Assembly (NCBI RefSeq): GCF_910588395.1
Contig: NZ_CAJUPA010000054.1
Location: forward strand, 1 to 11,525
Length of the DNA stretch: 11,525 bases
Origin: an uncultured Faecalibaculum sp.
GTDB lineage: Bacteria > Bacillota_I > Bacilli_A > Erysipelotrichales > Erysipelotrichaceae
Reading direction: 5' to 3'
Numbering within the stretch: the first letter of the stretch is position 1; each line of letters opens with the position of its first letter. Positions 6,746 to 11,525 of the stretch are shown piece by piece. Both the position numbers and the translations under genes were made by a program. The notes under the pieces are model-generated. The model had not been told where the DNA came from. It saw only the letters and a list, made by a program, of their open reading frames with translations, and did no database searches.

Positions 6746-7394
6746 GTGAGACAGCAGTTCCTTTTTCCTCCCAGTCCACATCAAACAGCCGCTGCCCAAG
6801 CCGCATCACCGGTCCATAGGAACGGCGGTAAAACGGTTTCACACCCAGACGTTCCAGTGCTTCCAGATGAGCTTTTGTGGGGTAGCCTTTGTGCCGGGCA
6901 AGACCGTATCCGGGATACAGTGCATCCAGCTGCTTCATATAGCGGTCCCGGCTGACTTTGGCCAGAATGCTGGCTGCTGCGATGGACAGAGATTTCCGGT
7001 CCCCTTTCACTACTGCCTCCCAGGGTCTGGCAACATCCGGAAGTTTCATCGCATCCGTCAGAATCGTGTCACAATCCGCGGACAGAGCTATGGTTTCCAT
7101 CGCCTGCTGCGTAGCCCGGTAAATGTTCTCCCGGTCTATGGTTTCCTCATCCACGAACAGAACCCGCACATACAGTGCATCCTCCAGGATCTGACGATAC
7201 AGCCGTTCCCGTTTCTTCTCGCTGAGCTTCTTGGAATCGTAGATCTCCGGGTTTTCATAACCGGCAGGAAACACCACGCCGGCAACCGTAAGAGGCCCTG
7301 CTATGGGCCCCCTGCCGGCTTCATCCATTCCCAGGACCAGCTTCCCGGGATACTGATGCTCCAGAGGCTGTGCTATCTCAGGCCCCTGCCGCAT
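6735..7394 (-). CDS. rnhB: ribonuclease HII
   Basis: RNase HII cuts RNA in RNA-DNA hybrids and removes single ribonucleotides misincorporated in DNA. Of 219 residues, 22-29 (GMDEAGRG) give catalytic Asp24 and Glu25 and the GRG motif. TDAMKL gives Asp114, and KGDRKSLSIAAASILAKVSRD gives Asp132 and the typical helix. GYGLARHKGYPTKAHLEAL carries the family tyrosine region. The ATG at 7394 was chosen because the conserved core starts soon after and AGGAA lies 6 nt upstream. A longer frame to 7499 is rbgA read out of frame. The gene overlaps rbgA by 17 nt and dprA by 11 nt, so the three are surely cotranscribed. Confidence 0.97.
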   Translation of the reverse strand: MRQGPEIAQPLEHQYPGKLVLGMDEAGRGPIAGPLTVAGVVFPAGYENPEIYDSKKLSEKKRERLYRQILEDALYVRVLFVDEETIDRENIYRATQQAMETIALSADCDTILTDAMKLPDVARPWEAVVKGDRKSLSIAAASILAKVSRDRYMKQLDALYPGYGLARHKGYPTKAHLEALERLGVKPFYRRSYGPVMRLGQRLFDVDWEEKGTAVSHDE

Positions 7395-8310
7395 CTTCGC
7401 TTCCTGTATTTTCTTCAGGCTTCTGCTCCTGCAGTTCTGCCGCCGGTTCATTCTGAGCAGGCTGCGGACGTTCCCAGGAAAGCCGTCCCATGCGGTCATC
7501 CCGGATATCCTGGACGAAGGACCGCATGGTCCTGGCCTCGTCTATGTCACCCTTCTGCAGCCATCCCCGCTTCCGGGCAATGGCTTCCAGTGTCTGCCAG
7601 GGGGTCTCCTGAATCTGAATGCCGTAATAGGATTCCAGCACCCGGGGATTTTCCTTCATCAGCTTCTCCGCTGCATACAATGCCAGATCGTCCATATGCA
7701 CCACTTCATCCTTGACAGAACCCAGCAGCGCCAGATTCAGTCCCACCTGGGGATTCTCGAATTTCGGCCACAGCACACCCGGAGTATCCAGCAGTTCCAG
7801 GTCCTTTCCAAGGCCAATCCACTGAAGGCTCTTTGTCACTCCCGGGCGGTCTCCTGTTCTGGCTGCCTTGCGCTTTGCCAGGGTATTGATGAAAGTGGAC
7901 TTGCCTACATTGGGGATTCCCGCCACCATGGCCCGCAGCGCTCTGGGCCGCATTCCCCTGCGCTTCTGTTTTTCAATCAGCGGCGCACACAGCATCCGGG
8001 CTTCCCGGACCAGAGCAGCCTTGTAGTTTTCCCGAATCAGATCCAGCGCCAGAACCCTTGTATTGTCTGTGCTGAGCTTCTTCACCCATTCTCTGGTGAC
8101 CTCCGGGTCCGCCTTGTCGGTTTTCGACAGCAGAATCAGCCGGGGCTTGCCGGTACCGATTTTTCCCAGAAGCGGATTGGTGCTGGATTCCGGAATCCTG
8201 GCATCCCGTATCTCGATGATGAAATCCACTTTTTTCAGGTTTTCCTCCATCTGACGCCTGGCTTTGGCCATATGCCCCGGAAACCACTGGATTGTTCCTG
8301 CCTGCGGCAT
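7378..8310 (-). CDS. rbgA: ribosome biogenesis GTPase RbgA (YlqF)
   Basis: RbgA is a circularly permuted GTPase needed for the late step of 50S assembly in B. subtilis. The permuted motif order is visible in 310 residues: SKTD (G4) at 62-65, then GIPNVGKS (G1) at 131-138, RPGVTK (G2 region) at 155-160 and DTPG (G3) at 175-178. The N-terminus TIQWFPGHMAKARRQM carries the family histidine (His13 here, His9 in B. subtilis). The last 30 residues are a Pro/Glu/Ala-rich tail beyond the usual end, so the protein is longer than the B. subtilis one. The ATG at 8310 follows the lepB stop after 1 nt, with AGGAGG upstream. Confidence 0.97.
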   Translation of the reverse strand: MPQAGTIQWFPGHMAKARRQMEENLKKVDFIIEIRDARIPESSTNPLLGKIGTGKPRLILLSKTDKADPEVTREWVKKLSTDNTRVLALDLIRENYKAALVREARMLCAPLIEKQKRRGMRPRALRAMVAGIPNVGKSTFINTLAKRKAARTGDRPGVTKSLQWIGLGKDLELLDTPGVLWPKFENPQVGLNLALLGSVKDEVVHMDDLALYAAEKLMKENPRVLESYYGIQIQETPWQTLEAIARKRGWLQKGDIDEARTMRSFVQDIRDDRMGRLSWERPQPAQNEPAAELQEQKPEENTGSEDAAGA

Positions 8311-8311
8311 A

Positions 8312-8959
8312 TCAGTGTCCTCCTATCTTGCTGAAGGGGTACAGGATCAGCACCCCGTCTCCGTAAATCTGCTCCCGGCTCACCGGTCCCACAGAGGGAT
8401 CTCTGGAATCCTTGGAATGGGGGCGGTTGTCTCCCATGACCCAGTACTGGTCTTCCTGGAGTGTTACCGGTCCAAAATCGCTGGTGAAGGGACCATACTC
8501 TCTGCCATACACTTTCTGAATCTCATCCAGAATCTCCTGCTGGCTGTCCGGGTTCAGCCAGGCACTTTCATCCAGTGCTTCTCCATTGATATACACAGTC
8601 CCATCCCGGGCTTCCACTGTATCGCCAGGCAGCCCGATCACCCGCTTCACCCAGTGCGTGGTTTCCTGCTTTCCGTCACCATTCACATCATCTTCCATGG
8701 TGACCACCACCACATCTCCCCGTGCGGGGCTTCCGAACCGCAGCCCGATCAGATTGGTGAATCCGTATTCTCCATTCTGCAAGTTGGGATACATCGAGTC
8801 ACCCACCACAGTGACCGGATGCGCCACAATATTCACAAACAAAAGAATCACGGCGGCGGTGATCACAAATACCTTGATGAATCCCCAGGCTTCCCTGATG
8901 AAAGATCCGTTCTCCTTCTCCGGCTTTTCACCTTTGGATGTCTTTCTTTCCTGATCCAA
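8312..8959 (-). CDS. lepB: signal peptidase I
   Basis: Type I signal peptidase cuts leader peptides from exported proteins at the outer face of the membrane. From the chosen start there are 215 residues: a charged cytoplasmic N-terminus, one membrane segment at about 27-46, GDSMYP with catalytic Ser55, WVKRVIGLPGD with the Lys105 base, and MGDNRPHSKDSR (box E). Start choice: TTG at 8959 has a perfect GGAGG 7 nt upstream. An in-frame ATG at 8980 has no ribosome binding site and would lie only a few bases after the predicted transcript start, so I prefer TTG. The ATG version would add 7 residues. A DVNGDGKQE loop between Ser and Lys resembles an EF-hand. The gene appears to head the lepB-to-trmFO cluster. 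Confidence 0.95.
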   Translation of the reverse strand: MDQERKTSKGEKPEKENGSFIREAWGFIKVFVITAAVILLFVNIVAHPVTVVGDSMYPNLQNGEYGFTNLIGLRFGSPARGDVVVVTMEDDVNGDGKQETTHWVKRVIGLPGDTVEARDGTVYINGEALDESAWLNPDSQQEILDEIQKVYGREYGPFTSDFGPVTLQEDQYWVMGDNRPHSKDSRDPSVGPVSREQIYGDGVLILYPFSKIGGH

Positions 8960-8992
8960 CTTCGTACCTCCGTTTTCCATATATCAAAGACA

Positions 8993-8998
8993 AGTATA
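8993..8998 (-). promoter_or_regulatory. probable -10 box upstream of lepB
   Basis: TATACT on the minus strand, 33 nt upstream of the TTG start of lepB and downstream of the rplS terminator, so a new transcript is expected to start here. No -35 match is seen at normal spacing. The inverted repeat at 9008-9028 occupies that place. Confidence 0.45.
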
Positions 8999-9007
8999 GC
9001 AGAATAC

Positions 9008-9028
9008 CCGGTGAGCGGGCTGCACCGG
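9008..9028. repeat. inverted repeat in the lepB promoter region
   Basis: Arms CCGGTG (9008-9013) and CACCGG (9023-9028) are separated by 9 nt. The repeat covers the place where a -35 box would be expected, which suits a regulator site. It has no U-tract, so it is not a terminator. Confidence 0.4.
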
Positions 9029-9068
9029 TTTTCCTCCCCCGGATGACTGATCCGCATCCACAGACATG

Positions 9069-9109
9069 AAAAAGGATGGAAAACGGCACACTTTGCCATC
9101 ATCCATCCT
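9069..9109 (-). terminator. rho-independent terminator after rplS
   Basis: Minus strand: AGGATGGA pairs with TCCATCCT over 8 bp (9102-9109 with 9073-9080). An inner GGCA/TGCC helix lies in the loop, followed by a U-run (A at 9069-9073). It begins 13 nt past the rplS stop and ends the rimM-trmD-rplS transcript. The plus strand also has a T-run after the stem, so it may work in both directions. Confidence 0.85.
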
Positions 9110-9122
9110 CTTTTTGGCAATT

Positions 9123-9473
9123 CTACTTGCGGACTTCTTTCAGTCTTGCGCTCTTGCCGGAGCGGTTTCTCAGATAACGCAGCTTGTTGCGGCGAACCTT
9201 GCCCTGACGAACCACTTCGATTTTTTCCACGATCGGGCTGTGAATGGGGAACTTCCGTTCTACACCAATGCCGCTGGAAAGCTTGCGGACAGTAATGCTT
9301 TCGTTGATTCCGCCACCGACTTTTTCCGTGATGACACCTTCAAACACCTGAATACGGCTCTTTTCACCTTCATGGATACGGACAAAAACTTTGACTGTCT
9401 GACCGGAGCGCAGATCAGGAAGGTCTTTTTTCAGCTGAGTCTTTGTGACTTCATTGACCAGATTCATGTTCAT
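9123..9473 (-). CDS. rplS: 50S ribosomal protein L19
   Basis: L19 sits at the 30S-50S interface of the large subunit. The 116-residue protein matches the family closely: LVNEVTKTQLKKDLPDLRSGQTVKV, RIQVFEGVI, GGGINESITVRKLSSGIGVERKFPIHSP and EVVRQGKVRRNKLRYLRNRSGKSARLKE. The length is normal for Bacillota. The ATG at 9473 has AAGGAG about 9 nt upstream. The next in-frame ATG, two codons later, is too far from it. The stop is TAG. The gene follows trmD after 92 nt and ends at a strong terminator. Confidence 0.98.
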   Translation of the reverse strand: MNMNLVNEVTKTQLKKDLPDLRSGQTVKVFVRIHEGEKSRIQVFEGVITEKVGGGINESITVRKLSSGIGVERKFPIHSPIVEKIEVVRQGKVRRNKLRYLRNRSGKSARLKEVRK

Positions 9474-9517
9474 GATTCATATCTCCTTTTCTCTTGCGGA
9501 TGCGGCTTTTCAGACTC

Positions 9518-9564
9518 ATGCACCGGACATCGTCCCTGCAGCGGAGCCGCGCATACCAGTGCAT
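9518..9564 (-). promoter_or_regulatory. structured leader between trmD and rplS, candidate L19 leader
   Basis: In the minus-strand RNA ATGCACTGG (9556-9564) pairs with CCGGTGCAT (9518-9526) over 9 bp with one G-U. The enclosed 29 nt contain a GC-rich self-complementary stretch (9541-9550) and GGAC/GTCC. It lies just ahead of the rplS ribosome binding site. An L19 leader upstream of rplS is an established RNA class in Bacillota. Membership here is inferred from place and fold only. Confidence 0.5.
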
Positions 9565-9565
9565 A

Positions 9566-10294
9566 TTAACATTCCTCAGACGGCTCATCAAGACTTTCCA
9601 GAAATTTCCTGTCTTTTTCCGTCAGCCTTGCGGTTTCCAGCAAATCCGGACGCTGCTGTTTTGTCCTGATCAGGGACTGCTGCCGCCGCCATTCTTCAAT
9701 GTTGGCATGATGCCCCGACAGAAGAATATCCGGCACGGTTTCCCCTTTGTAGTCATAGGGTCTTGTATACTGCGGATACTCCAGCAGTCCGTCCGAAAAG
9801 GAGTCACCGCCACTGGATTCATCTTTGATGGTTCCCGGCAGCAGGCGGAGAACGGCATCGCACATCACCTGCGCCGCCGGTTCACCGCCGGTCAGAACAA
9901 AATCCCCCAGAGACAGCTGCATATCCGCATGCCGCCGGATCCTTTCATCGAATCCTTCATAGTGACCGCAGATAAAAATCAGATGGTTCTTCACAGCCAG
10001 CTGGCGGGCTGTCTGCTGCGTAAAGGTTTTTCCCTGCGGGCTCAGAAGGATCACGGTGCTGTCTTCCGTCCGCACGGCTTCGAGTGCATCCAGCAGCGGC
10101 TGACACATCAGCACCATCCCGGCCCCCCCGCCGTAAGGGGAATCATCCACATGTCCGTGCTTCTGCTTTGTATACGGGCGGAAGTCCACCGCTTCGAATT
10201 CAAATAGCCCGGCTTCCCTGGCTCTGGAGATGATGCTCGTGTTCAGAAATGCATCAAAGTACTCCGGAAACAGAGTCAGTACCGTGATTTTCAT
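9566..10294 (-). CDS. trmD: tRNA (guanine-37-N1) methyltransferase TrmD
   Basis: TrmD makes m1G37 in tRNAs with G36-G37, including tRNA-Pro(CGG) found in this window, and so prevents +1 frameshifts. It is a homodimeric SPOUT enzyme that binds SAM in a trefoil knot. In 242 residues: MKITVLTLFPEYF, DDSPYGGGAGMV at 50-61, LLSPQGKTF at 83-91, CGHYEGFDERI at 109-119, SLGDFVLTGGE at 128-138, and SFSDGLLEYPQYTRP with Asp168 as the likely catalytic aspartate (D169 in E. coli). The ATG at 10294 overlaps the rimM stop as ATGA. It has only a weak ribosome binding site of its own, so coupling to rimM is likely. Confidence 0.98.
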   Translation of the reverse strand: MKITVLTLFPEYFDAFLNTSIISRAREAGLFEFEAVDFRPYTKQKHGHVDDSPYGGGAGMVLMCQPLLDALEAVRTEDSTVILLSPQGKTFTQQTARQLAVKNHLIFICGHYEGFDERIRRHADMQLSLGDFVLTGGEPAAQVMCDAVLRLLPGTIKDESSGGDSFSDGLLEYPQYTRPYDYKGETVPDILLSGHHANIEEWRRQQSLIRTKQQRPDLLETARLTEKDRKFLESLDEPSEEC

Positions 10295-10779
10295 CTCAGT
10301 CCATCCATTTCCCGGATCACGATCCTCTTTCCAGGCACATCCACTTCCTCGATGAAAGCATCCACAAAAGGAACCAGAAACCGGGATTTGCCTTTCGTGA
10401 CCCGCAGAACAAGCTGCGCCCCTGTTTCCAGCAGATCCGTCACCTGACCCAGCTCTTCGCCTTCGGTATTGAACACTGTGCTGTGCGCCAGCTGGTGATA
10501 ATAGTATTCTCCTTCGCCAGGATCACCCAGCTCCTCCTCGGACAATTCCAGAACCCGGTTTTTCAGAGCCTGGGCTTTTTCCACCGTATCAATGCCATCG
10601 AAACAGGCGTATCCGAATCCCTTCTGCAGACGGAATTTCGCCAGTCTGAGCTTCTGTCCATCGTCCAGTGTGAAAACTGTCCCCGGCGCAAACCGGGCAG
10701 CAGGATCGTCTGTATGCAGATACAGCTTGCATTCTCCTTTCAGAGCGTGTGTGTTGATGATGGTCGCAATGCGGATCAT
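10291..10779 (-). CDS. rimM: ribosome maturation factor RimM
   Basis: RimM helps process 16S rRNA and build the 30S head, where it binds S19. The 162-residue protein starts with an MIRIATIINTHALKGECKLYLHTD beta-barrel domain. It then has a PRC-barrel half (YYYHQLAHSTVFNTEGEELGQVTDLLETGAQ and FLVPFVDAFIEEVD, ending REMDGL). The ATG at 10779 has AGGAGG 8 nt upstream. The gene overlaps trmD by 4 nt (ATGA). Unlike in B. subtilis, no ylqD gene lies between the KH gene and rimM. A terminator and new promoter separate it from khpA. Confidence 0.95.
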   Translation of the reverse strand: MIRIATIINTHALKGECKLYLHTDDPAARFAPGTVFTLDDGQKLRLAKFRLQKGFGYACFDGIDTVEKAQALKNRVLELSEEELGDPGEGEYYYHQLAHSTVFNTEGEELGQVTDLLETGAQLVLRVTKGKSRFLVPFVDAFIEEVDVPGKRIVIREMDGLR

Positions 10780-10808
10780 ATCAGGTTCCTCCTGTTCTCT
10801 CTGATCTG

Positions 10809-10838
10809 GCCTGCAGCCCTTCGGGCCATACTGCAGGC
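10809..10838 (-). repeat. GC-rich inverted repeat at the start of the rimM transcript
   Basis: GCCTGCAG and CTGCAGGC (10831-10838 and 10809-10816) are perfect 8-bp arms, with CCC-GAA-GGG inside. It begins right after the -10 box, so it covers the transcription start. It could act as an operator in DNA or as a hairpin in longer transcripts from rpsP. There is no U-run, so it is not a terminator. Confidence 0.5.
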
Positions 10839-10844
10839 ATTATA
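10839..10844 (-). promoter_or_regulatory. probable promoter -10 for rimM-trmD-rplS
   Basis: A perfect TATAAT on the minus strand, two bases after the U-run of the khpA terminator. The region where a -35 would lie is the terminator stem and shows no match, so the call is moderate. Confidence 0.5.
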
Positions 10845-10846
10845 CG

Positions 10847-10868
10847 AAAAAAGGATGCCAAGCATCCT
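10847..10868 (-). terminator. rho-independent terminator overlapping the khpA stop codon
   Basis: Minus strand: AGGATGC, loop TTG, GCATCCT, then U-run (A at 10847-10852). The first arm overlaps the TAG stop codon at 10867-10869, so a ribosome finishing khpA would cover the stem. Confidence 0.85.
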
Positions 10869-11115
10869 AATAAGCCTCAAATTTCACAGATACGTGCTTG
10901 CGGGTATCCCGGGCGGCGATGGACATCATCTGCCGCAGGCTGGAGGCCATAAGCCCTTTCCGGCCGATCAGTCTGGCTACATCCTCACTGGCGGCATAGA
11001 CATACAGAAGAATCTCGTTGTCATCCGCGCTGGACATCTGCTTGACGGACAGAGTGGAAGCTTTGTCCACCAGCGGCAGGCAGAGATCGTACAGGGTTTT
11101 TTCCAGATCAGCCAT
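10867..11115 (-). CDS. khpA: KH-domain RNA-binding protein KhpA (YlqC family)
   Basis: KhpA is a small RNA-binding protein, known in streptococci to work with KhpB/Jag and to affect cell division and small RNAs. The 82 residues are a single KH domain with the GxxG loop in LIGRKGLMASSLRQM, preceded by EILLYVYAASEDVAR. It matches YlqC, of about 81 residues, which is found at the same place next to rpsP in B. subtilis. The ATG at 11115 lies 4 nt past the rpsP stop and has no clear ribosome binding site, so it probably depends on rpsP translation. An in-frame TTG at 11145 would give 10 more residues but lies inside rpsP and is poorly placed. Confidence 0.93.
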   Translation of the reverse strand: MADLEKTLYDLCLPLVDKASTLSVKQMSSADDNEILLYVYAASEDVARLIGRKGLMASSLRQMMSIAARDTRKHVSVKFEAY

Positions 11116-11119
11116 TTCT

Positions 11120-11389
11120 TTATTTGGCCAGCTTGCTTTCTGCAAACTCCTTCATGATGCCCTGCTTGCGCAGAATGGAACGAACAGTTTCCGTGGGCTG
11201 TGCACCGTTGTTGAGCCATTTCAGGGCTTTTTCCTTGTCCACAGTGACTTCAGTTACTTCCGGAACCGGGTTGTAGGTGCCGATTTCCTCGATGAAACGG
11301 CCATCCCGGGGAGCGCGGCTGTCAGCAGCGACAATACGGTAGAAAGGCTGGCCTTTCTTACCCATTCTTTTCAGACGAAGTTTTACCAT
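11120..11389 (-). CDS. rpsP: 30S ribosomal protein S16
   Basis: S16 is an early-binding 30S assembly protein. The 89-residue sequence is typical: MVKLRLKRMGKKGQPFYRIV, ADSRAPRDGRFIEEIGTYNP, DKEKALKWLNNGAQPTETV. The ATG at 11389 has GAGAGG about 9 nt upstream. The stop at 11120-11122 is 4 nt before khpA. A clear promoter precedes it. In many Bacillota ffh lies upstream of rpsP, but no part of it is visible in the 136 nt before the window edge. Confidence 0.98.
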   Translation of the reverse strand: MVKLRLKRMGKKGQPFYRIVAADSRAPRDGRFIEEIGTYNPVPEVTEVTVDKEKALKWLNNGAQPTETVRSILRKQGIMKEFAESKLAK

Positions 11390-11426
11390 GATTCATTACC
11401 TCTCATATTCTTTTCGATACTGCGAA

Positions 11427-11456
11427 AGTCTACCACTGAATCCGGACGACTGTCAA
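11427..11456 (-). promoter_or_regulatory. promoter of rpsP-khpA
   Basis: Minus strand: a perfect TTGACA at 11451-11456, an 18-nt spacer, then TAGACT at 11427-11432 preceded by TGG, which makes an extended -10. Transcription would start near 11420, giving a leader of about 30 nt. Confidence 0.75.
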
Positions 11457-11472
11457 GCTTTTTTCCTTGACA
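11451..11472. repeat. inverted repeat containing the rpsP -35 box
   Basis: TGTCAAG (11451-11457) and CTTGACA (11466-11472) are perfect 7-bp arms with an 8-nt spacer. The left arm is the rpsP -35 box. The right arm is a TTGACA facing the other way on the plus strand, but no plus-strand -10 follows at normal spacing. Confidence 0.5.
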
Positions 11473-11486
11473 CGGGTCTTTCACAG

Positions 11487-11519
11487 TTCCATCTGAACAT
11501 ATCTCAGATTGGAATTTTT
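11487..11519 (+). terminator. hairpin with T-run at the right edge, terminator-like on the plus strand
   Basis: TTCC-ATCTGA (11487-11496) pairs with TCAGAT-T-GGAA (11504-11514), 10 bp with one bulged T and a 7-nt loop, followed by five T. The form fits an intrinsic terminator for plus-strand transcription, but no plus-strand gene is visible to its left. The stem is AT-rich, so it may be weak or serve a gene outside the window. Confidence 0.4.
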
Positions 11520-11525
11520 AATAAT

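Noticed and set aside
6746..6799. A longer DprA start (18 extra residues) inside rnhB.
   Set aside because: The extra residues come from the rnhB tail in another frame, and DprA proteins usually begin close to the helical domain seen from 6745.
7395..7499. A longer RNase HII start inside rbgA.
   Set aside because: Residues are unrelated to the family, and the ATG at 7394 has a good ribosome binding site.
1..11525. Search for CRISPR arrays, insertion sequence ends, phage genes, toxin-antitoxin pairs or an unknown gene system.
   Set aside because: No repeated spacer pattern, transposase or unrecognised gene was found. All protein genes belong to known housekeeping families, and the only mobile DNA seen is the intron end at 1-54.

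Overview
The window is a compact block of bacterial housekeeping genes. Every protein gene, and the one tRNA, lies on the minus strand, so transcription runs from the right edge to the left. The gene content and order (rpsP, KH protein, rimM, trmD, rplS, lepB, rbgA, rnhB, dprA, topA, trmFO, then rpsB and tsf) is the arrangement known from Bacillota (Firmicutes). TrmFO (folate-dependent), RbgA and AGGAGG-type ribosome binding sites fit this. Base composition by eye is moderate, around or a little over half G+C, so it is not a classic AT-rich member. A moderate-GC gut lineage such as the Erysipelotrichia is a guess, not something the sequence proves.

Layout in the direction of transcription. 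(1) 11525-10852: a good promoter (TTGACA, 18 nt, extended -10) drives rpsP and the KH gene khpA, closed by a hairpin-U terminator that overlaps the khpA stop codon. (2) 10844-9069: a perfect TATAAT lies just past that terminator. It is followed by an inverted repeat, then rimM, trmD (ATGA overlap), a 92-nt gap that can fold and may be an L19-type leader, rplS, and a strong terminator. (3) 8998-2210: a tightly packed cluster, lepB-rbgA-rnhB-dprA-topA-trmFO. All junctions overlap or nearly touch except dprA-topA (68 nt), where a second weak promoter may lie. (4) 2185-2036: a single tRNA-Pro(CGG) with its own promoter and terminator, bracketed by an 8-bp inverted repeat. (5) 2020-66: promoter, a long structured leader, rpsB with a long Arg-rich tail, then tsf. 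(6) 54-1: the 3' end of a group II intron (the last strand of domain V and a complete domain VI) on the plus strand, pointing into the tsf stop codon. The rest of the element lies beyond the left edge.

Functionally the genes form one theme, making and maturing the translation machinery: S16, S2, L19, RimM (30S maturation), RbgA (50S maturation), TrmD (m1G37), TrmFO (m5U54), EF-Ts and tRNA-Pro. Genome maintenance (TopA, RNase HII, DprA) and protein export (signal peptidase I) are interleaved.

I see no CRISPR array, toxin, phage gene or unknown multi-gene system. The parts worth a second look are non-coding: the group II intron end, the candidate ribosomal-protein leaders of rpsB and rplS, and the inverted repeats at several promoters. 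No stretch longer than 300 bases lacks a gene. The longest gap is 1908-2209, which holds the tRNA and the rpsB leader.
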